Below, in pieces: positions 44,987 through 53,667 of a stretch of DNA of 64,000 nt. Source of the DNA: Actinosynnema sp. ALI-1.44 (GTDB taxonomy: Bacteria; Actinomycetota; Actinomycetes; Mycobacteriales; Pseudonocardiaceae); assembly GCF_001984155.1 (NCBI RefSeq), contig NZ_MTQO01000046.1:421775-485774 (forward strand). Reading direction: 5' to 3'. A program made the translations under genes and the position numbers. Numbering within the stretch: the first letter of the stretch is position 1; every line of letters begins with the position of its first letter. Below the pieces are notes generated by a model. That model worked only from the letters and a program-made list of their open reading frames with translations. It was not told the DNA's origin and did no database searches.

Positions 44987-45888
44987 GTGCTCACCTCCAT
45001 CAGCAGCTCGTCCCAGTCGCGTAGGAACCTGGCCAGCCCGTAGTGGGCCAGTGCGTGTTCACGCGCCTGTTTGCCCATGTGGCGGGCCGTGTCGGGCTCC
45101 GCGAACAGGCGCTTCAGTCCTTCGATCAGCTCGTCGGGGTTCGCCGAGACGATCCCGGCGTCCGGCGGTACCGCCCTGGTCGCCTCGGTCGTGGCCAACG
45201 CCAGCACCGGCATGCCCAGGTGCATCGCCTCGATCAACGACAGGCCCAGCGACGTCCACCGTGTCAGGTGCAGGTACACCCGGCGCCGGGCCATTTCCTC
45301 GTGCAGCCGTTCCGTCGGCAGGTCACCGTGGCAGGTGACGTCAGGCAGGCCCGCCAAGCCCATCCCGAACACGTCGAGCGGCGCCTCCGCGGCGAAGAAC
45401 GGGAACAGGTCTGTGCCGGTGACGCGGCCGCGGCGGACCGGTTCGTTGCTCACCACGGCGACCCGCTTCATCTCGCCGGAGTACTGCTCGCCCGGATCCG
45501 GGATCCCGTGTTCGATCACCCTCGTCGGTGCTTCGCCGGAGTCCCACATCAGTCGGTTGAAGTGGGTGACGTGGACGAGCGTGATGTCGTCGCGGTCGGC
45601 GACGGGATGCCGGGTGCGGGGCACGTCACCCACCGGGGTGTTGTGCTCGACGTAGATCATCGGAACACCGAGTCTCTCCGCCACTTCGACCTGGTCGGGG
45701 CTCTGCACGACAGCGACGTCGACAGGCACGTCCCGCAGGCCGTCGACCTGTACCTCGACGGCGCCCGCGGGCCAGTCCCTGCCGAGCCTGCCGCCGCCCC
45801 ACGGACCGGTCGGCAACAGGTACATGTGCCCGCCGCTCACGAACGACGTGGTCCACGAGCCGTGCACGTGCCACACGAGGATGTTCAT
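44983..45888 (-). CDS. Glycosyltransferase of the heptose operon (GT-B, C-terminal donor domain recognisable)
   Basis: 301 residues. The start 'NILVWHVHGSWTTSFVSGGH' and 'VEVAERLGVPMIYVEHNTPV' suggest an acceptor domain. The second half has 'LSLIEAMHLGMPVLALATTE' (the Ex7E region with one Glu) and 'REHALAHYGLARFLRDW'. It is shorter than typical GT4 enzymes. I recall similar proteins next to carbamoyltransferase and heptose genes in Streptomyces. Four-base overlaps join it to both neighbours. Exact donor and acceptor unknown. Confidence 0.78.
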   Translation of the reverse strand: MNILVWHVHGSWTTSFVSGGHMYLLPTGPWGGGRLGRDWPAGAVEVQVDGLRDVPVDVAVVQSPDQVEVAERLGVPMIYVEHNTPVGDVPRTRHPVADRDDITLVHVTHFNRLMWDSGEAPTRVIEHGIPDPGEQYSGEMKRVAVVSNEPVRRGRVTGTDLFPFFAAEAPLDVFGMGLAGLPDVTCHGDLPTERLHEEMARRRVYLHLTRWTSLGLSLIEAMHLGMPVLALATTEATRAVPPDAGIVSANPDELIEGLKRLFAEPDTARHMGKQAREHALAHYGLARFLRDWDELLMEVST

Positions 45889-46883
45889 GTCAGCCTCCGC
45901 ACCGCGGCGACGACGTCAGCCGCGGTGATCGAGTTCAGGCAGGGATGACCTGCCACCGGACAGTGAGTGGCACGAGTGTCACGACAGGGCGCGTCCTGAT
46001 CGCCGAGCATCTCGACCGGTACGCCGTACGGTGCCCACCGCGATGCCGGAACCACCGGTGCGAACAGCGACACGACAGGGGTTGCGACCGCGGCGGCCAG
46101 ATGCGCTGGACCGGTGTTGCCCACCACCACGGCGTCCGCGCCCGCGAGTACGCCCGCCAACTCGGGGAAGGTGGTTCGACCGCCCAGATCCAGCCCGTCC
46201 ACCCCGGCGACGTGTGACGTCAACTCCTTCTCGTCAGGCCCGCCGGTGACCACGACCCGGTACCCGGCTTCGCCCAAGGCGATCACGGCTTCGGCGCACC
46301 GATCGGGTGACCATGCCCGTGCCGGGACGGACGCGCCTGGGTGCACGACCACGTACGGCGTTCGACCGGTCAGCTCGCCGGTGTCCGGCGGGGTGCGCAC
46401 GCGAAGGCTCCCGTCGTCACCAGGCGGCAGGGTGAACCCCGCGGCCTGTGCGACACGCAGCGCCTTGAGTGGCTCGGGCTGGTCGTCGTCGAGGTCGACG
46501 CCCGGCCGGATTCGGTGGTCCACCAAAGATCCCGGGTAGTCGACCGAGATCGCCGCGATCCGGCGGACCCCGGCCATGCGCAGCAGCAGCGCCATCGGCA
46601 ACGGGGACTGGTGGAACGACGTCAGCACCAGCGCGACGTCGAACCGGGCGAACCCGGCGAGCAGGTCGTCGACCTCCTCCTTGGACACCTCAGGCGGGTC
46701 TGGGAGGATCCACGGACAGGCCCACTGCCACACCTCGGTCATATCCGGCAGGACGTCCGCGGCCTGCCTGCCCTTCGGTCCACACAGGAACGTGACCTCC
46801 GCGCTGTTCGCGACCGCCCGGACGGCAGGACCGGCGGTCAGCACATCGCCATCGCTGTCCAATCGCACGACCAACGCCTTCAC
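45885..46883 (-). CDS. ADP-heptose:heptosyltransferase-like glycosyltransferase (GT9), copy 1
   Basis: 332 residues from GTG 46883, overlapping the GmhB stop by GTGA. GT9 traits: 'VVRLDSDGDVLTAGPAVRAV' (R-x-D-x-x-G-D at the N-terminus), 'VVVHPGASVPARAWSPDRCA' and 'VVVGNTGPAHLAAAVATPVV' (the T/S-G-x-x-H donor site). These enzymes transfer heptose from ADP-heptose and are normally seen in LPS core assembly. Here they sit in an organism without LPS, in the same operon as all ADP-heptose genes. Confidence 0.88.
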   Translation of the reverse strand: MKALVVRLDSDGDVLTAGPAVRAVANSAEVTFLCGPKGRQAADVLPDMTEVWQWACPWILPDPPEVSKEEVDDLLAGFARFDVALVLTSFHQSPLPMALLLRMAGVRRIAAISVDYPGSLVDHRIRPGVDLDDDQPEPLKALRVAQAAGFTLPPGDDGSLRVRTPPDTGELTGRTPYVVVHPGASVPARAWSPDRCAEAVIALGEAGYRVVVTGGPDEKELTSHVAGVDGLDLGGRTTFPELAGVLAGADAVVVGNTGPAHLAAAVATPVVSLFAPVVPASRWAPYGVPVEMLGDQDAPCRDTRATHCPVAGHPCLNSITAADVVAAVRRLT

Positions 46884-47392
46884 GACAACACCCACTTCAC
46901 GGCCGTCATCAGGTCCGGTGCGATCACCGGGGCGCGGCGGACCTCGTCGGCACGCGTCACCGGCGTCGGAACAAGAACCGACCGGGCACCCGCGTTGCGA
47001 GCCGCCAGGACATCGCTTTCGATGTCGCCTATCACCACCGCGTCCGCCGGACGAACGCCCAGGCGCGCACACGCGGCGAGAATCATCCCCGGGGCAGGTT
47101 TGCGGCACGCGCAGCCGTCCTCAGGGCCGTGCGGGCACATCTGCCACGTGTCGAACGGGCCGAGCATCTCGTCCACTCGAGCATTCACCTGCTCCACTTG
47201 GGACCTCGAGATCAGTTCGCGTGCGATGCCGGACTGGTTGGTCACCACTCCGGTACGCACCCCGTGAGCGCGCAGGTGCCCCAACGCCCTGCCCGCCAGT
47301 GGGAACGGTTCGACGCGAGCCGGGTTCCCGTTGTACGGAACGTCTTTGATCAAGGTGCCGTCTCGGTCGAAGAGCACCGCGGTGGGTCGCAT
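46880..47392 (-). CDS. gmhB: D-glycero-D-manno-heptose 1,7-bisphosphate 7-phosphatase (HAD-IIIA)
   Basis: 170 residues. HAD motif I 'LFDRDGTLIKDVPYN' (nucleophile Asp and acid Asp), 'GVVTNQSGIARELIS' for motif II and 'VIGDIESDVLAARNAGA' for motif IV. The zinc loop with 'CPHGPEDGCACRKPAPGM' (C-x-H...C-x-C) is characteristic of GmhB. It removes the C7 phosphate to give heptose-1-P, the substrate for the adenylyltransferase. A 51-nt gap separates it from the UDP-glucose dehydrogenase gene upstream. Confidence 0.9.
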   Translation of the reverse strand: MRPTAVLFDRDGTLIKDVPYNGNPARVEPFPLAGRALGHLRAHGVRTGVVTNQSGIARELISRSQVEQVNARVDEMLGPFDTWQMCPHGPEDGCACRKPAPGMILAACARLGVRPADAVVIGDIESDVLAARNAGARSVLVPTPVTRADEVRRAPVIAPDLMTAVKWVLS

Positions 47393-47443
47393 ACAGACGG
47401 AGATTGCCGGAGAAGTAGTGAGTAAACCAGCGAACCGCCACTA

Positions 47444-48751
47444 CTACTCTCTGTGATTATTCTGCCCTACAAGGGGTTTTCCGACAGCGACCAGCCGGAT
47501 GCCCGCTTCCCGGACCTTCTTCACCGGCAGCAGATCACGGGTGTCGACGACCACCGCCCGGCCGCCGTCACCCACCCGTTTCCAGTCCAGTTCGGCGAAC
47601 TCGGGCCACTCGGTGAGCACCACGACCACGGACGCGCCGTCGATCGCCGTGTACGGCGACGCCACGACTCGAACCGAGCCGACAGCGTCGCCTCCGGGAA
47701 CGCACGGGTCATACCCGGTCAGCTCGGCGCCTTCGGCTGCCAGCAGTTCGGCGACCGCCAACGCCGGTGAGTCCCGGACGTCGTCCGTGCCCGCTTTGAA
47801 CGTCAGCCCCAGCAGGCCGACACGGACACCTGTGAGTGAACCACCGGCCGCGTCACGCACTTTGGCGACCACGCGGTGTGCCTGGCGGGAGTTGGTGGCG
47901 ATCGTGGCGTCCAGCAAGGAGAAATCCACCTCGGCGGACAGTGCTGTCGCCAACAGGGCCTTGGTGTCCTTGGGCAGGCACGACCCGCCCCACCCGGGGC
48001 CAGGCGTGAGGAACGTGGACCCGATCCGCTGGTCGAGGCGCATGCCCTCGGTGACGTCCGCGATGTCGGCGCCGAGCTGTTCGCACAGTTCGGCCAGCGA
48101 GTTGACATAGGAGAGTTTCATCGCCAGAAAGCAGTTGCTGGCGTACTTGACCAGTTCGGCACTGGCACTGCCGGTGATCAGTGTCGGCGCTCGCGTTCCC
48201 GCGTACAGCGACGCCACCCGCCTGGCCGCGGTCTGGTTCTCCGAACCGACGACCACTCGTTGCGGGTGGAGGAAATCCTCGACCGCGTGCCCTTCGCGGA
48301 GGAACTCCGGATTGGACACCACCGCGATGTCCGGACGGTTCAGGAGCGCGGTGAGGCGGCTGACTGTGCCGACGGGGATGGTGGACTTGACCACCACGAC
48401 AGTGTTGGCGGAGAGCCGGTCCCGTACTTGGTCCAAGACGGTGTCCACGGCGTTGAGGTCGGCTGCCCCGTCCGCCCCGGTCGGTGTCGGTACCGCGACG
48501 AACACGAAGTCCACTTCAGACAGGTCGTCGGGCAGACCGTGCACGAACCGCAGTCTGCCCGTACCCAGCTCCGCGGACACGATCGGCGCGAGGCCGGGCT
48601 CGTGCAGGCTGACGTCCGCGCGGGACAGGGCGTCCACCTTGGCCTTGTCCACGTCGACGCAGACCACGTCGTGGCCGAGCCGGGCGAAACACGCGGCGGC
48701 CGTCAGGCCGACGTAGCCCGCGCCGACGACCGCGATGCGTTGCGATGCCAC
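47444..48751 (-). CDS. ugd: UDP-glucose 6-dehydrogenase
   Basis: 435 residues. NAD loop 'IAVVGAGYVGLTAAACFARL' at the N-terminus, 'FVAVPTPTG', 'VKSTIPVGT', 'NPEFLREGHAVEDFLHPQRV', 'GSASAELVKYASNCFLAMKL' and the catalytic Cys in 'GWGGSCLPKDT'. It oxidises UDP-glucose twice to UDP-glucuronate. With the UXS decarboxylase at 52214-53158 the operon can make UDP-xylose. The first 49 nt overlap the end of the heptosyltransferase gene upstream. Confidence 0.94.
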   Translation of the reverse strand: MASQRIAVVGAGYVGLTAAACFARLGHDVVCVDVDKAKVDALSRADVSLHEPGLAPIVSAELGTGRLRFVHGLPDDLSEVDFVFVAVPTPTGADGAADLNAVDTVLDQVRDRLSANTVVVVKSTIPVGTVSRLTALLNRPDIAVVSNPEFLREGHAVEDFLHPQRVVVGSENQTAARRVASLYAGTRAPTLITGSASAELVKYASNCFLAMKLSYVNSLAELCEQLGADIADVTEGMRLDQRIGSTFLTPGPGWGGSCLPKDTKALLATALSAEVDFSLLDATIATNSRQAHRVVAKVRDAAGGSLTGVRVGLLGLTFKAGTDDVRDSPALAVAELLAAEGAELTGYDPCVPGGDAVGSVRVVASPYTAIDGASVVVVLTEWPEFAELDWKRVGDGGRAVVVDTRDLLPVKKVREAGIRLVAVGKPLVGQNNHRE

Positions 48752-49602
48752 CGTTCACCTCCTGTCACGTCGGCCACGGCGGCCAGCACCTCGGCCACGG
48801 AAATCGTCAACAGTCCAGGGTCGGGCTGGTCGGCGAACGTGTCACCGGTTCGTCCGTGCCACAACGCCCGGTGTGGTCCCGACTTCGGCCCCCAGTGCTC
48901 GGGAGAAACCGGACCGAACAGGACCACGGACGGCGTGCCATAGGCCGTCGCCACGTGGGCCACTCCAGTGTCACCGCAGATGACGAGCCGCGCGTTGGCG
49001 ACAAGGTCCAGCAGACCGGTCATGTCACCACCGATCCGCGTCGGTGCGGGTCCGGCGACCTCCTCGACCAGTTCTCGCTCGCTGGCATCGCCGGTCACGA
49101 CGACCTCACCTGCGACGGCACGGACGATGTGGGCGTATCTGTCCGCGGGCCAGCGCCTGCAGCCGTGACTGGCCCCGGGGTGGACCACCACTGGTCCGCC
49201 GTGCCGCGTATCGCCCAGCCGGAAGTCCCACGGGTCCGCGGGAATGCCGTGATCGGTGAGCAACCGGCACCAGCGGTCCATCTCGTGTTGGTCGTCGACC
49301 CACTCGCGATGGGCGATCAGCCTGCTGGGTTCCAGATGTGCCAACAGGTCGGTGCTCTGTGGTCCGCTGCCGTGCAGGTTCACCGCGAGGTCGGGCGCCG
49401 GTCCGTGCCATCGAATCGGAACGAGGCCTTCGGTGGGCTCGAGGCGATCCACCGCGTCGATCCTGGCCACGACATCGGACAGCCACGCGGGCGCGGCCAG
49501 TGTGATGCTCGCGGAGGGGTACGCCCGCCGTAGTGCGCGCAAGGCCGGGACACCGGTGAGCAGGTCACCGAGTCCGAGTGCGCGCAACACCAGGATGTTC
49601 AC
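48703..49602 (-). CDS. ADP-heptose:heptosyltransferase-like glycosyltransferase (GT9), copy 2
   Basis: 299 residues from GTG 49602 (GTGA overlap with the GT2 stop). 'NILVLRALGLGDLLTGVPAL' is the canonical GT9 start (G-D-x-L-x-x-x-P), and 'VVVHPGASHGCRRWPADRYA' plus 'VICGDTGVAHVATAYGTPSV' complete the donor site. It is more typical of GT9 than copy 1. The two copies imply at least two heptose additions or different acceptors. The C-terminal 49 nt overlap the UGD gene. Confidence 0.9.
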   Translation of the reverse strand: MNILVLRALGLGDLLTGVPALRALRRAYPSASITLAAPAWLSDVVARIDAVDRLEPTEGLVPIRWHGPAPDLAVNLHGSGPQSTDLLAHLEPSRLIAHREWVDDQHEMDRWCRLLTDHGIPADPWDFRLGDTRHGGPVVVHPGASHGCRRWPADRYAHIVRAVAGEVVVTGDASERELVEEVAGPAPTRIGGDMTGLLDLVANARLVICGDTGVAHVATAYGTPSVVLFGPVSPEHWGPKSGPHRALWHGRTGDTFADQPDPGLLTISVAEVLAAVADVTGGERWHRNASRSSARATSA

Positions 49603-50546
49603 AACCGGACCCGGAGTTCTCCGCGCAGCCGGTGCCAGCAGGCGGCCGGCGGGATGGCGACGCTGGTCACCAGCATGCGGGCGATCTCGCCGGGAGTCCT
49701 GGGGCCGGGAGCGATCCGCTGACCGGCGAAGTGAGCGGTCAGCCCCGCCCACAGCACACCGGCCAGGATCGCGACCGCCCGTCGACGGCTCAGCCCGAAC
49801 AGGACTGCCCCCGCAGCGGCCGCCGTGGTGAGCAGGTGCCAGTGCATCCGGCTGGGATGACCACCGACCGCCTTGCGCCAGCCACGGCCGTGCAGGCGTC
49901 GCATCAGCGCGTCGTCGGCGTTGCCCCGCTGCGCGCGCACGCTGACGAAGAACCCGGCTGGCCGGACCGGGTGGGTCGTTTCGCGCTGCCCGGTCACGAT
50001 CTTGTGGCCCGCGTCCAGCACGCGCAGCGCCAGCTCCACGTCCTCGCGGTAGGCACGAGGGAAGCGTTCGTCGAACCCGCCGACCTGGTGGAGAACGGCC
50101 CGCCGGTAGGCCATGTCGGCGGTGATCCAGGTGCCGACCATCAGTCCCGCGGTGTTGCGCTCCCAATCGGTCGGTCTGCGCTCCGAAGGCAGCGGCACGG
50201 TGATCCGCGCCTGGCTGGCCGCCACATCGGGCGGCACACCGGCCAAGTCCTTCGTCAGCGCGACGGGCCAGTCGCTCGGCGGCAGCACGTCGTCGTCCAG
50301 GAACGCGACCCACTCGGTGTTCGCTGCCCGCCAACCGGCGTTGCGCGCCGCCGCCGGGCCCCGACCGCCGGTGCGCAACACCCGAACGCCGGGCGGAAAG
50401 ATCACTCCCGCGACCGGGTCACGCCGGTCGTCGACCACGATCACCGCACTCGGCGCAGGACCATCACCGTTGAGGACGGTTTCGAGCACCGCGGTCAGGC
50501 TTTCGCGGCAGGTCGTGGGGATCACCACGGTGTAGTCGACAGTCAT
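49599..50546 (-). CDS. GT2-family glycosyltransferase with C-terminal membrane segments
   Basis: 315 residues. GT-A signature 'VDYTVVIPTTCRESLTAVLE', 'VDDRRDPV', 'GPAAARNAGWRAANTEWVAF' and the DxD equivalent LDDDVLPP. 'VGGFDERFPRAYREDVELAL' carries the catalytic ED. A hydrophobic region follows ('LLTTAAAAGAVLFGLS', 'AVAILAGVLWAGLTAHFAG'), anchoring it at the membrane. This suggests synthesis on a lipid carrier. ATGA overlap with the carbamoyltransferase gene. Confidence 0.88.
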   Translation of the reverse strand: MTVDYTVVIPTTCRESLTAVLETVLNGDGPAPSAVIVVDDRRDPVAGVIFPPGVRVLRTGGRGPAAARNAGWRAANTEWVAFLDDDVLPPSDWPVALTKDLAGVPPDVAASQARITVPLPSERRPTDWERNTAGLMVGTWITADMAYRRAVLHQVGGFDERFPRAYREDVELALRVLDAGHKIVTGQRETTHPVRPAGFFVSVRAQRGNADDALMRRLHGRGWRKAVGGHPSRMHWHLLTTAAAAGAVLFGLSRRRAVAILAGVLWAGLTAHFAGQRIAPGPRTPGEIARMLVTSVAIPPAACWHRLRGELRVRL

Positions 50547-52183
50547 GCCGCTGCCCCTGCCCTGCGCACCACGAAAGGCCCGATGGCGAGCAGGTCCACC
50601 GGCGCGGACCCGAAGCACTCCAACGCGTCGCGTGGATCGTCCACCATGGGCCTGCCCGCTGTGTTCAGGCTCGTGTTGACCACCACGGGCAGACCGGTGA
50701 GCCGGTCGAACGCGGTCAGCATCCGCGCCAGCAACGGCTCGCGGGCCGGGTCGACGGTCTGCGGGCGAGCCGTGCCGTCCACGTGCACCACCGCCGGGAT
50801 CCGGTCCTTCCACTCCGGACGGACGTCGTGCACGAAAAGCATGTAGGGACTGGGAAGGGGACCGCGGCCGAAGATCCCGGCCGCCCGGTCGGCGAGCACC
50901 ATCGGCGCGACCGGCCGGAACTGCTCGCGTCCTTTCACGTCGTTGAGCCGCTCCAGGTTGCCCGCGCGGCCCGGGTGAGCCAGCAGCGACCGGCGCCCCA
51001 GGGCACGGGGGCCGTACTCGCTGCGCCCCTGGAACCAGGCGACGATCTGGTCGTCGGCCAATGCCGTGGCGACCTCGGCCGCCACGTCGGCCGGCTCGGA
51101 GTAGGCGATCCTGGCACGCTCCAGGTAGCCGCGGATCTCCTCGTCGGACCACCCGCGCCCCAGGTCCGCACCGGGCATCGCGGTGGCGGGTTCGCCCGCC
51201 TGTGCCGCCAGGTGCAGCGCCGCTCCCAGCGCGGTTCCGGCGTCCCCGGCGGCCGGTTGGATCCAGACGTTCTCGAACGGGCCGTCGGCGAAGATCCGCG
51301 TGTTCGCCACGCAGTTCAGCGCTACTCCGCCCGCCATCGCCAGATTGCGCTGCCCTGTCCGGTCGTGCAGCCACCTGGCCAGGTCCAGCAGGACTTCCTC
51401 CACCCTGACCTGGACACTCGCCGCCAGCTCCGCGTGTTCCTCGGTCATCTCGCCCGCAGGGTCCCGGCGCTTGGCCAACGTGGCCCAGTCGATCGGGCGA
51501 ACGACGAAGCCGCCGTCACCGGTGGCGTGGACGTGTTCCCTCATCAGGTCCAGGTGCTTCGGCTTCGCGTACGACGCCAACGCCATGACCTTGTACTCGT
51601 CGCTCGATCGGAGGAAACCGAGGTGCTCGGTCAACTCCTCGTACATCAGCCCCAGTGAGTGCGGGAGCCGTTGCGCGGCGAAGGTCTCCAGATGGTGGCC
51701 GCGATAGCTCCCGGCCAGGTGGGACGCGCATTCGCCGCGTCCATCGGACACCAGCACCGCGCAGTCGCCGTCGAACGGAGCGGCGAGCCCGGTCGATCCG
51801 GCGTGCGCCACGTGGTGCGGTACGAACCGCACGATGTCCGGATCGAGTCCTGGCAACGCCGTGGCCAGGAAGTACGGCGAGCGCCGGGCGTACTGGGTGC
51901 GCAGGTCCTCCCATTGTTCGTCCAGGCCCGCCTGGTGCGGCTCGACCAGCGCAGGATCGTAGGAGTAAGCCACCGCGTCCAGATTCCCCGGCTCCAGCCC
52001 GGCGCTCTCCAGGCACCATCTCGCGGCCTGTTCCGGCAGCTCCCACGCCGAGAACGGCACAGGACGTTTGCCGTGTTTGCGCCGTGAGAACCGTTCCTCC
52101 TCAGCGGCAGCGACGATCTCGCCGTCGACCACGAGCGCCGCGGCCGGATCGTGGAAGATCGCGTTGATACCCAGAACCCGCAT
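50543..52183 (-). CDS. O-carbamoyltransferase (NodU/TobZ family)
   Basis: 546 residues. N-terminal Kae1-like domain begins 'VLGINAIFHDPAAALVVDGE' with 'AAAEEERFSRRKHG', metal His residues in 'FVPHHVAHAGS' (H-x3-H) and 'SDGRGECAS'. The C-terminal YrdC-like region has 'GRSEYGPRALGRRSLLAHPG' and 'REQFRPVAPMVL', ending 'LPVVVNTSLN'. It uses carbamoyl phosphate and ATP to carbamoylate a hydroxyl, usually on a sugar. The Pseudomonas LPS enzyme WapO, which carbamoylates a core heptose, is a meaningful parallel. Its setting among heptose genes makes a sugar hydroxyl the likely target. Confidence 0.92.
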   Translation of the reverse strand: MRVLGINAIFHDPAAALVVDGEIVAAAEEERFSRRKHGKRPVPFSAWELPEQAARWCLESAGLEPGNLDAVAYSYDPALVEPHQAGLDEQWEDLRTQYARRSPYFLATALPGLDPDIVRFVPHHVAHAGSTGLAAPFDGDCAVLVSDGRGECASHLAGSYRGHHLETFAAQRLPHSLGLMYEELTEHLGFLRSSDEYKVMALASYAKPKHLDLMREHVHATGDGGFVVRPIDWATLAKRRDPAGEMTEEHAELAASVQVRVEEVLLDLARWLHDRTGQRNLAMAGGVALNCVANTRIFADGPFENVWIQPAAGDAGTALGAALHLAAQAGEPATAMPGADLGRGWSDEEIRGYLERARIAYSEPADVAAEVATALADDQIVAWFQGRSEYGPRALGRRSLLAHPGRAGNLERLNDVKGREQFRPVAPMVLADRAAGIFGRGPLPSPYMLFVHDVRPEWKDRIPAVVHVDGTARPQTVDPAREPLLARMLTAFDRLTGLPVVVNTSLNTAGRPMVDDPRDALECFGSAPVDLLAIGPFVVRRAGAAA

Positions 52184-52213
52184 GGTTCGCCTTTCCGTCT
52201 GCTGTGGACTTCG

Positions 52214-53158
52214 CTAGTCGACGAGCGGGCGGGCGGATCGGTCCGCCATCGCACGCAGGCCGTCCCGCAGTGACACTTCCGGCCACCACCCCAGCCGCTT
52301 TGTCGCCAGCCCGATGTCGGGGCACCGCCTGCGCGGGTCGTCCGCCATCGGCGCCACGTGGCGGATCGCCGACCGGCTGCCCGTCGCCGCGATCACCCGC
52401 TCGGCCACCTCGAGCACCGTGACCTCCTCGGGGTTGCCCAGGTTCACCGGCCCCGGCTCAGTGGACCGCGCCATCGCCAGCAGACCGCGTACCAAATCGT
52501 CCACGTAGCACAGCGACCGGGTCTGATCGCCTGTGCCGTGCACCGTCAGCGGTTCACCGGCCAGCGCCTGGCGGAGGAAGGTGGGGACCATACGACCGTC
52601 GTCCGGCCGCATACCAGGCCCGTACGTGTTGAAGATGCGGACGATTCCGGCCTGGACACCGCGTTCTCGGCGATAGGCCGTCGTCAGCGCCTCGCCGAAC
52701 CGTTTCGCCTCGTCGTACACACTGCGGGGACCGATGGGGTTGACGTTGCCCCAATAGGTCTCTCGCTGCGGGTGTTGCAGAGGGTCGCCGTAGACCTCAC
52801 TGGTCGACGCCACCACGACACGAGCGTTCTTGCGCAGCGCGAGTTCCAACGCGTGCAACGTCCCGAAAGCCCCGGCACGCAGGGTGTCCACCGGCATTCC
52901 GAGGTAGTCCACCGGAGATGCCGGACACGCGAGGTGCAGCACCAGGTCCACGGTGCCCGGCACGTCGAACGGCTCGATCACGTCCGCCACACGCATCTCG
53001 AACCGCGGGTTGTCGAGCAGACCCCGGACATTGCCGGCGTCGCTCGTACGGAAGTCGTCGACACACACGACATGGCTGCCGCATCGGAGCAACTCGGCGC
53101 ACACGTGCGTGCCGAGAAAGCCGGCGCCACCGGTCACCACCGCACGTTCGAAGGTCAT
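52214..53158 (-). CDS. UDP-glucuronate decarboxylase (UDP-xylose synthase) type epimerase/dehydratase
   Basis: 314 residues, extended SDR. 'AVVTGGAGFLGTHVCAELL' (cofactor), 'LVLHLACPASPVDYL', 'VVASTSEVYGDPL' and the catalytic YDEAKRFGE match UXS enzymes, as does 'VRIFNTYGPGMRPDDGRMVP'. It decarboxylates UDP-glucuronate to UDP-xylose, fitting the UGD gene in the same operon. It is the first gene of the operon. The -10-like GGGTAG lies only 9 nt before the ATG, so a leaderless mRNA is expected. Confidence 0.88.
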   Translation of the reverse strand: MTFERAVVTGGAGFLGTHVCAELLRCGSHVVCVDDFRTSDAGNVRGLLDNPRFEMRVADVIEPFDVPGTVDLVLHLACPASPVDYLGMPVDTLRAGAFGTLHALELALRKNARVVVASTSEVYGDPLQHPQRETYWGNVNPIGPRSVYDEAKRFGEALTTAYRRERGVQAGIVRIFNTYGPGMRPDDGRMVPTFLRQALAGEPLTVHGTGDQTRSLCYVDDLVRGLLAMARSTEPGPVNLGNPEEVTVLEVAERVIAATGSRSAIRHVAPMADDPRRRCPDIGLATKRLGWWPEVSLRDGLRAMADRSARPLVD

Positions 53159-53167
53159 GGTACCGGC

Positions 53168-53192
53168 CTACCCTCGATCGGGGCGGGCAACC
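53168..53192 (-). promoter_or_regulatory. SigB/SigF-like promoter of the 13-gene heptose operon, predicted leaderless
   Basis: On the minus strand GGTT-N15-GGGTAG, ending 9 nt before ATG 53158 of the UXS gene. No ribosome site is present in between. Geometry equals that of the PfkB promoter at 40240-40264. Confidence 0.6.
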
Positions 53193-53205
53193 GGAAAACC
53201 GAGAA

Positions 53206-53235
53206 GCGGTTCTCTTAGGAGCGGTTCTCTTAGGA
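53206..53235. repeat. Tandem duplication of 15 bp over the ChaB stop codon
   Basis: GCGGTTCTCTTAGGA occurs twice head to tail (53206-53220, 53221-53235). The second copy contains the TAA stop of the ChaB-like gene, so the first copy brings a duplicate of the gene end. It looks like a slippage event. Confidence 0.8.
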
Positions 53236-53628
53236 GCGCTTCGCCGCCGTCTTGCGATCGTTCGCCTTCCGCAGCGCGTCCACCAGTTGCGCCTTGGTCA
53301 TGGCGGACCGGCCCGGCACGCCCAACCGCTTGGCCAGTTCATAGAGGTGGCTCTTGCTGGCGTTGGCGTCCACGCCGCCCGCGGTGTCGGCGGGCCGGGC
53401 CTGGTTGCTCCGCGCGGCCTGCTCGTCCGACGGCCCGCGTTCGTCCTTGGCCTCCCAGTGGTCGCCCACCTTCTCGAAGGAGTGCTTCAGCGCCGAGTAG
53501 GCCGTGCGGTGGGCGCGTTCACCCTCACCGTAGGTCTCGATCGCGGAATCATGCGTTTTGACCCACGTGTCCTGGGCCTTCTTGGACGACCGCCGCACTG
53601 TGCTCGGCAGGCTTTCCCTTCCAGGCAT
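53230..53628 (-). CDS. ChaB-family protein with C-terminal Rho_N/SAP-like motif
   Basis: 132 residues. 'LPSTVRRSSKKAQDTWVKTH' and 'YGEGERAHRTAYSALKHSFE' with 'VGDHWEAKD' are the ChaB signature. The end 'LYELAKRLGVPGRSAMTKAQ' plus 'LVDALRK' is a SAP/Rho_N-like DNA- or RNA-binding motif, similar in form to the end of the hemerythrin at 38462-39004. Actinobacterial ChaB proteins are linked to stress, with unknown function. A stress-sigma-like promoter is 40-64 nt upstream. Confidence 0.88.
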   Translation of the reverse strand: MPGRESLPSTVRRSSKKAQDTWVKTHDSAIETYGEGERAHRTAYSALKHSFEKVGDHWEAKDERGPSDEQAARSNQARPADTAGGVDANASKSHLYELAKRLGVPGRSAMTKAQLVDALRKANDRKTAAKRS

Positions 53629-53667
53629 GGCTCATCACCCCTTGGTGGGAGTCGATTCCGCAACCGG

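Noticed and set aside
47415..47446. AGTAGTG/CACTACT inverted repeat between GmhB and UGD
   Set aside because: The 7-bp stem has an 18-nt loop, overlaps the UGD stop and lies inside an otherwise continuous operon; evidence for a terminator or operator is too thin.
52214..53158. HldD-type ADP-heptose 6-epimerase
   Set aside because: Motifs (ACPASPVDY, YDEAKRFGE, GPGMRPDDGR) fit UDP-glucuronate decarboxylase, and UGD is in the same operon.
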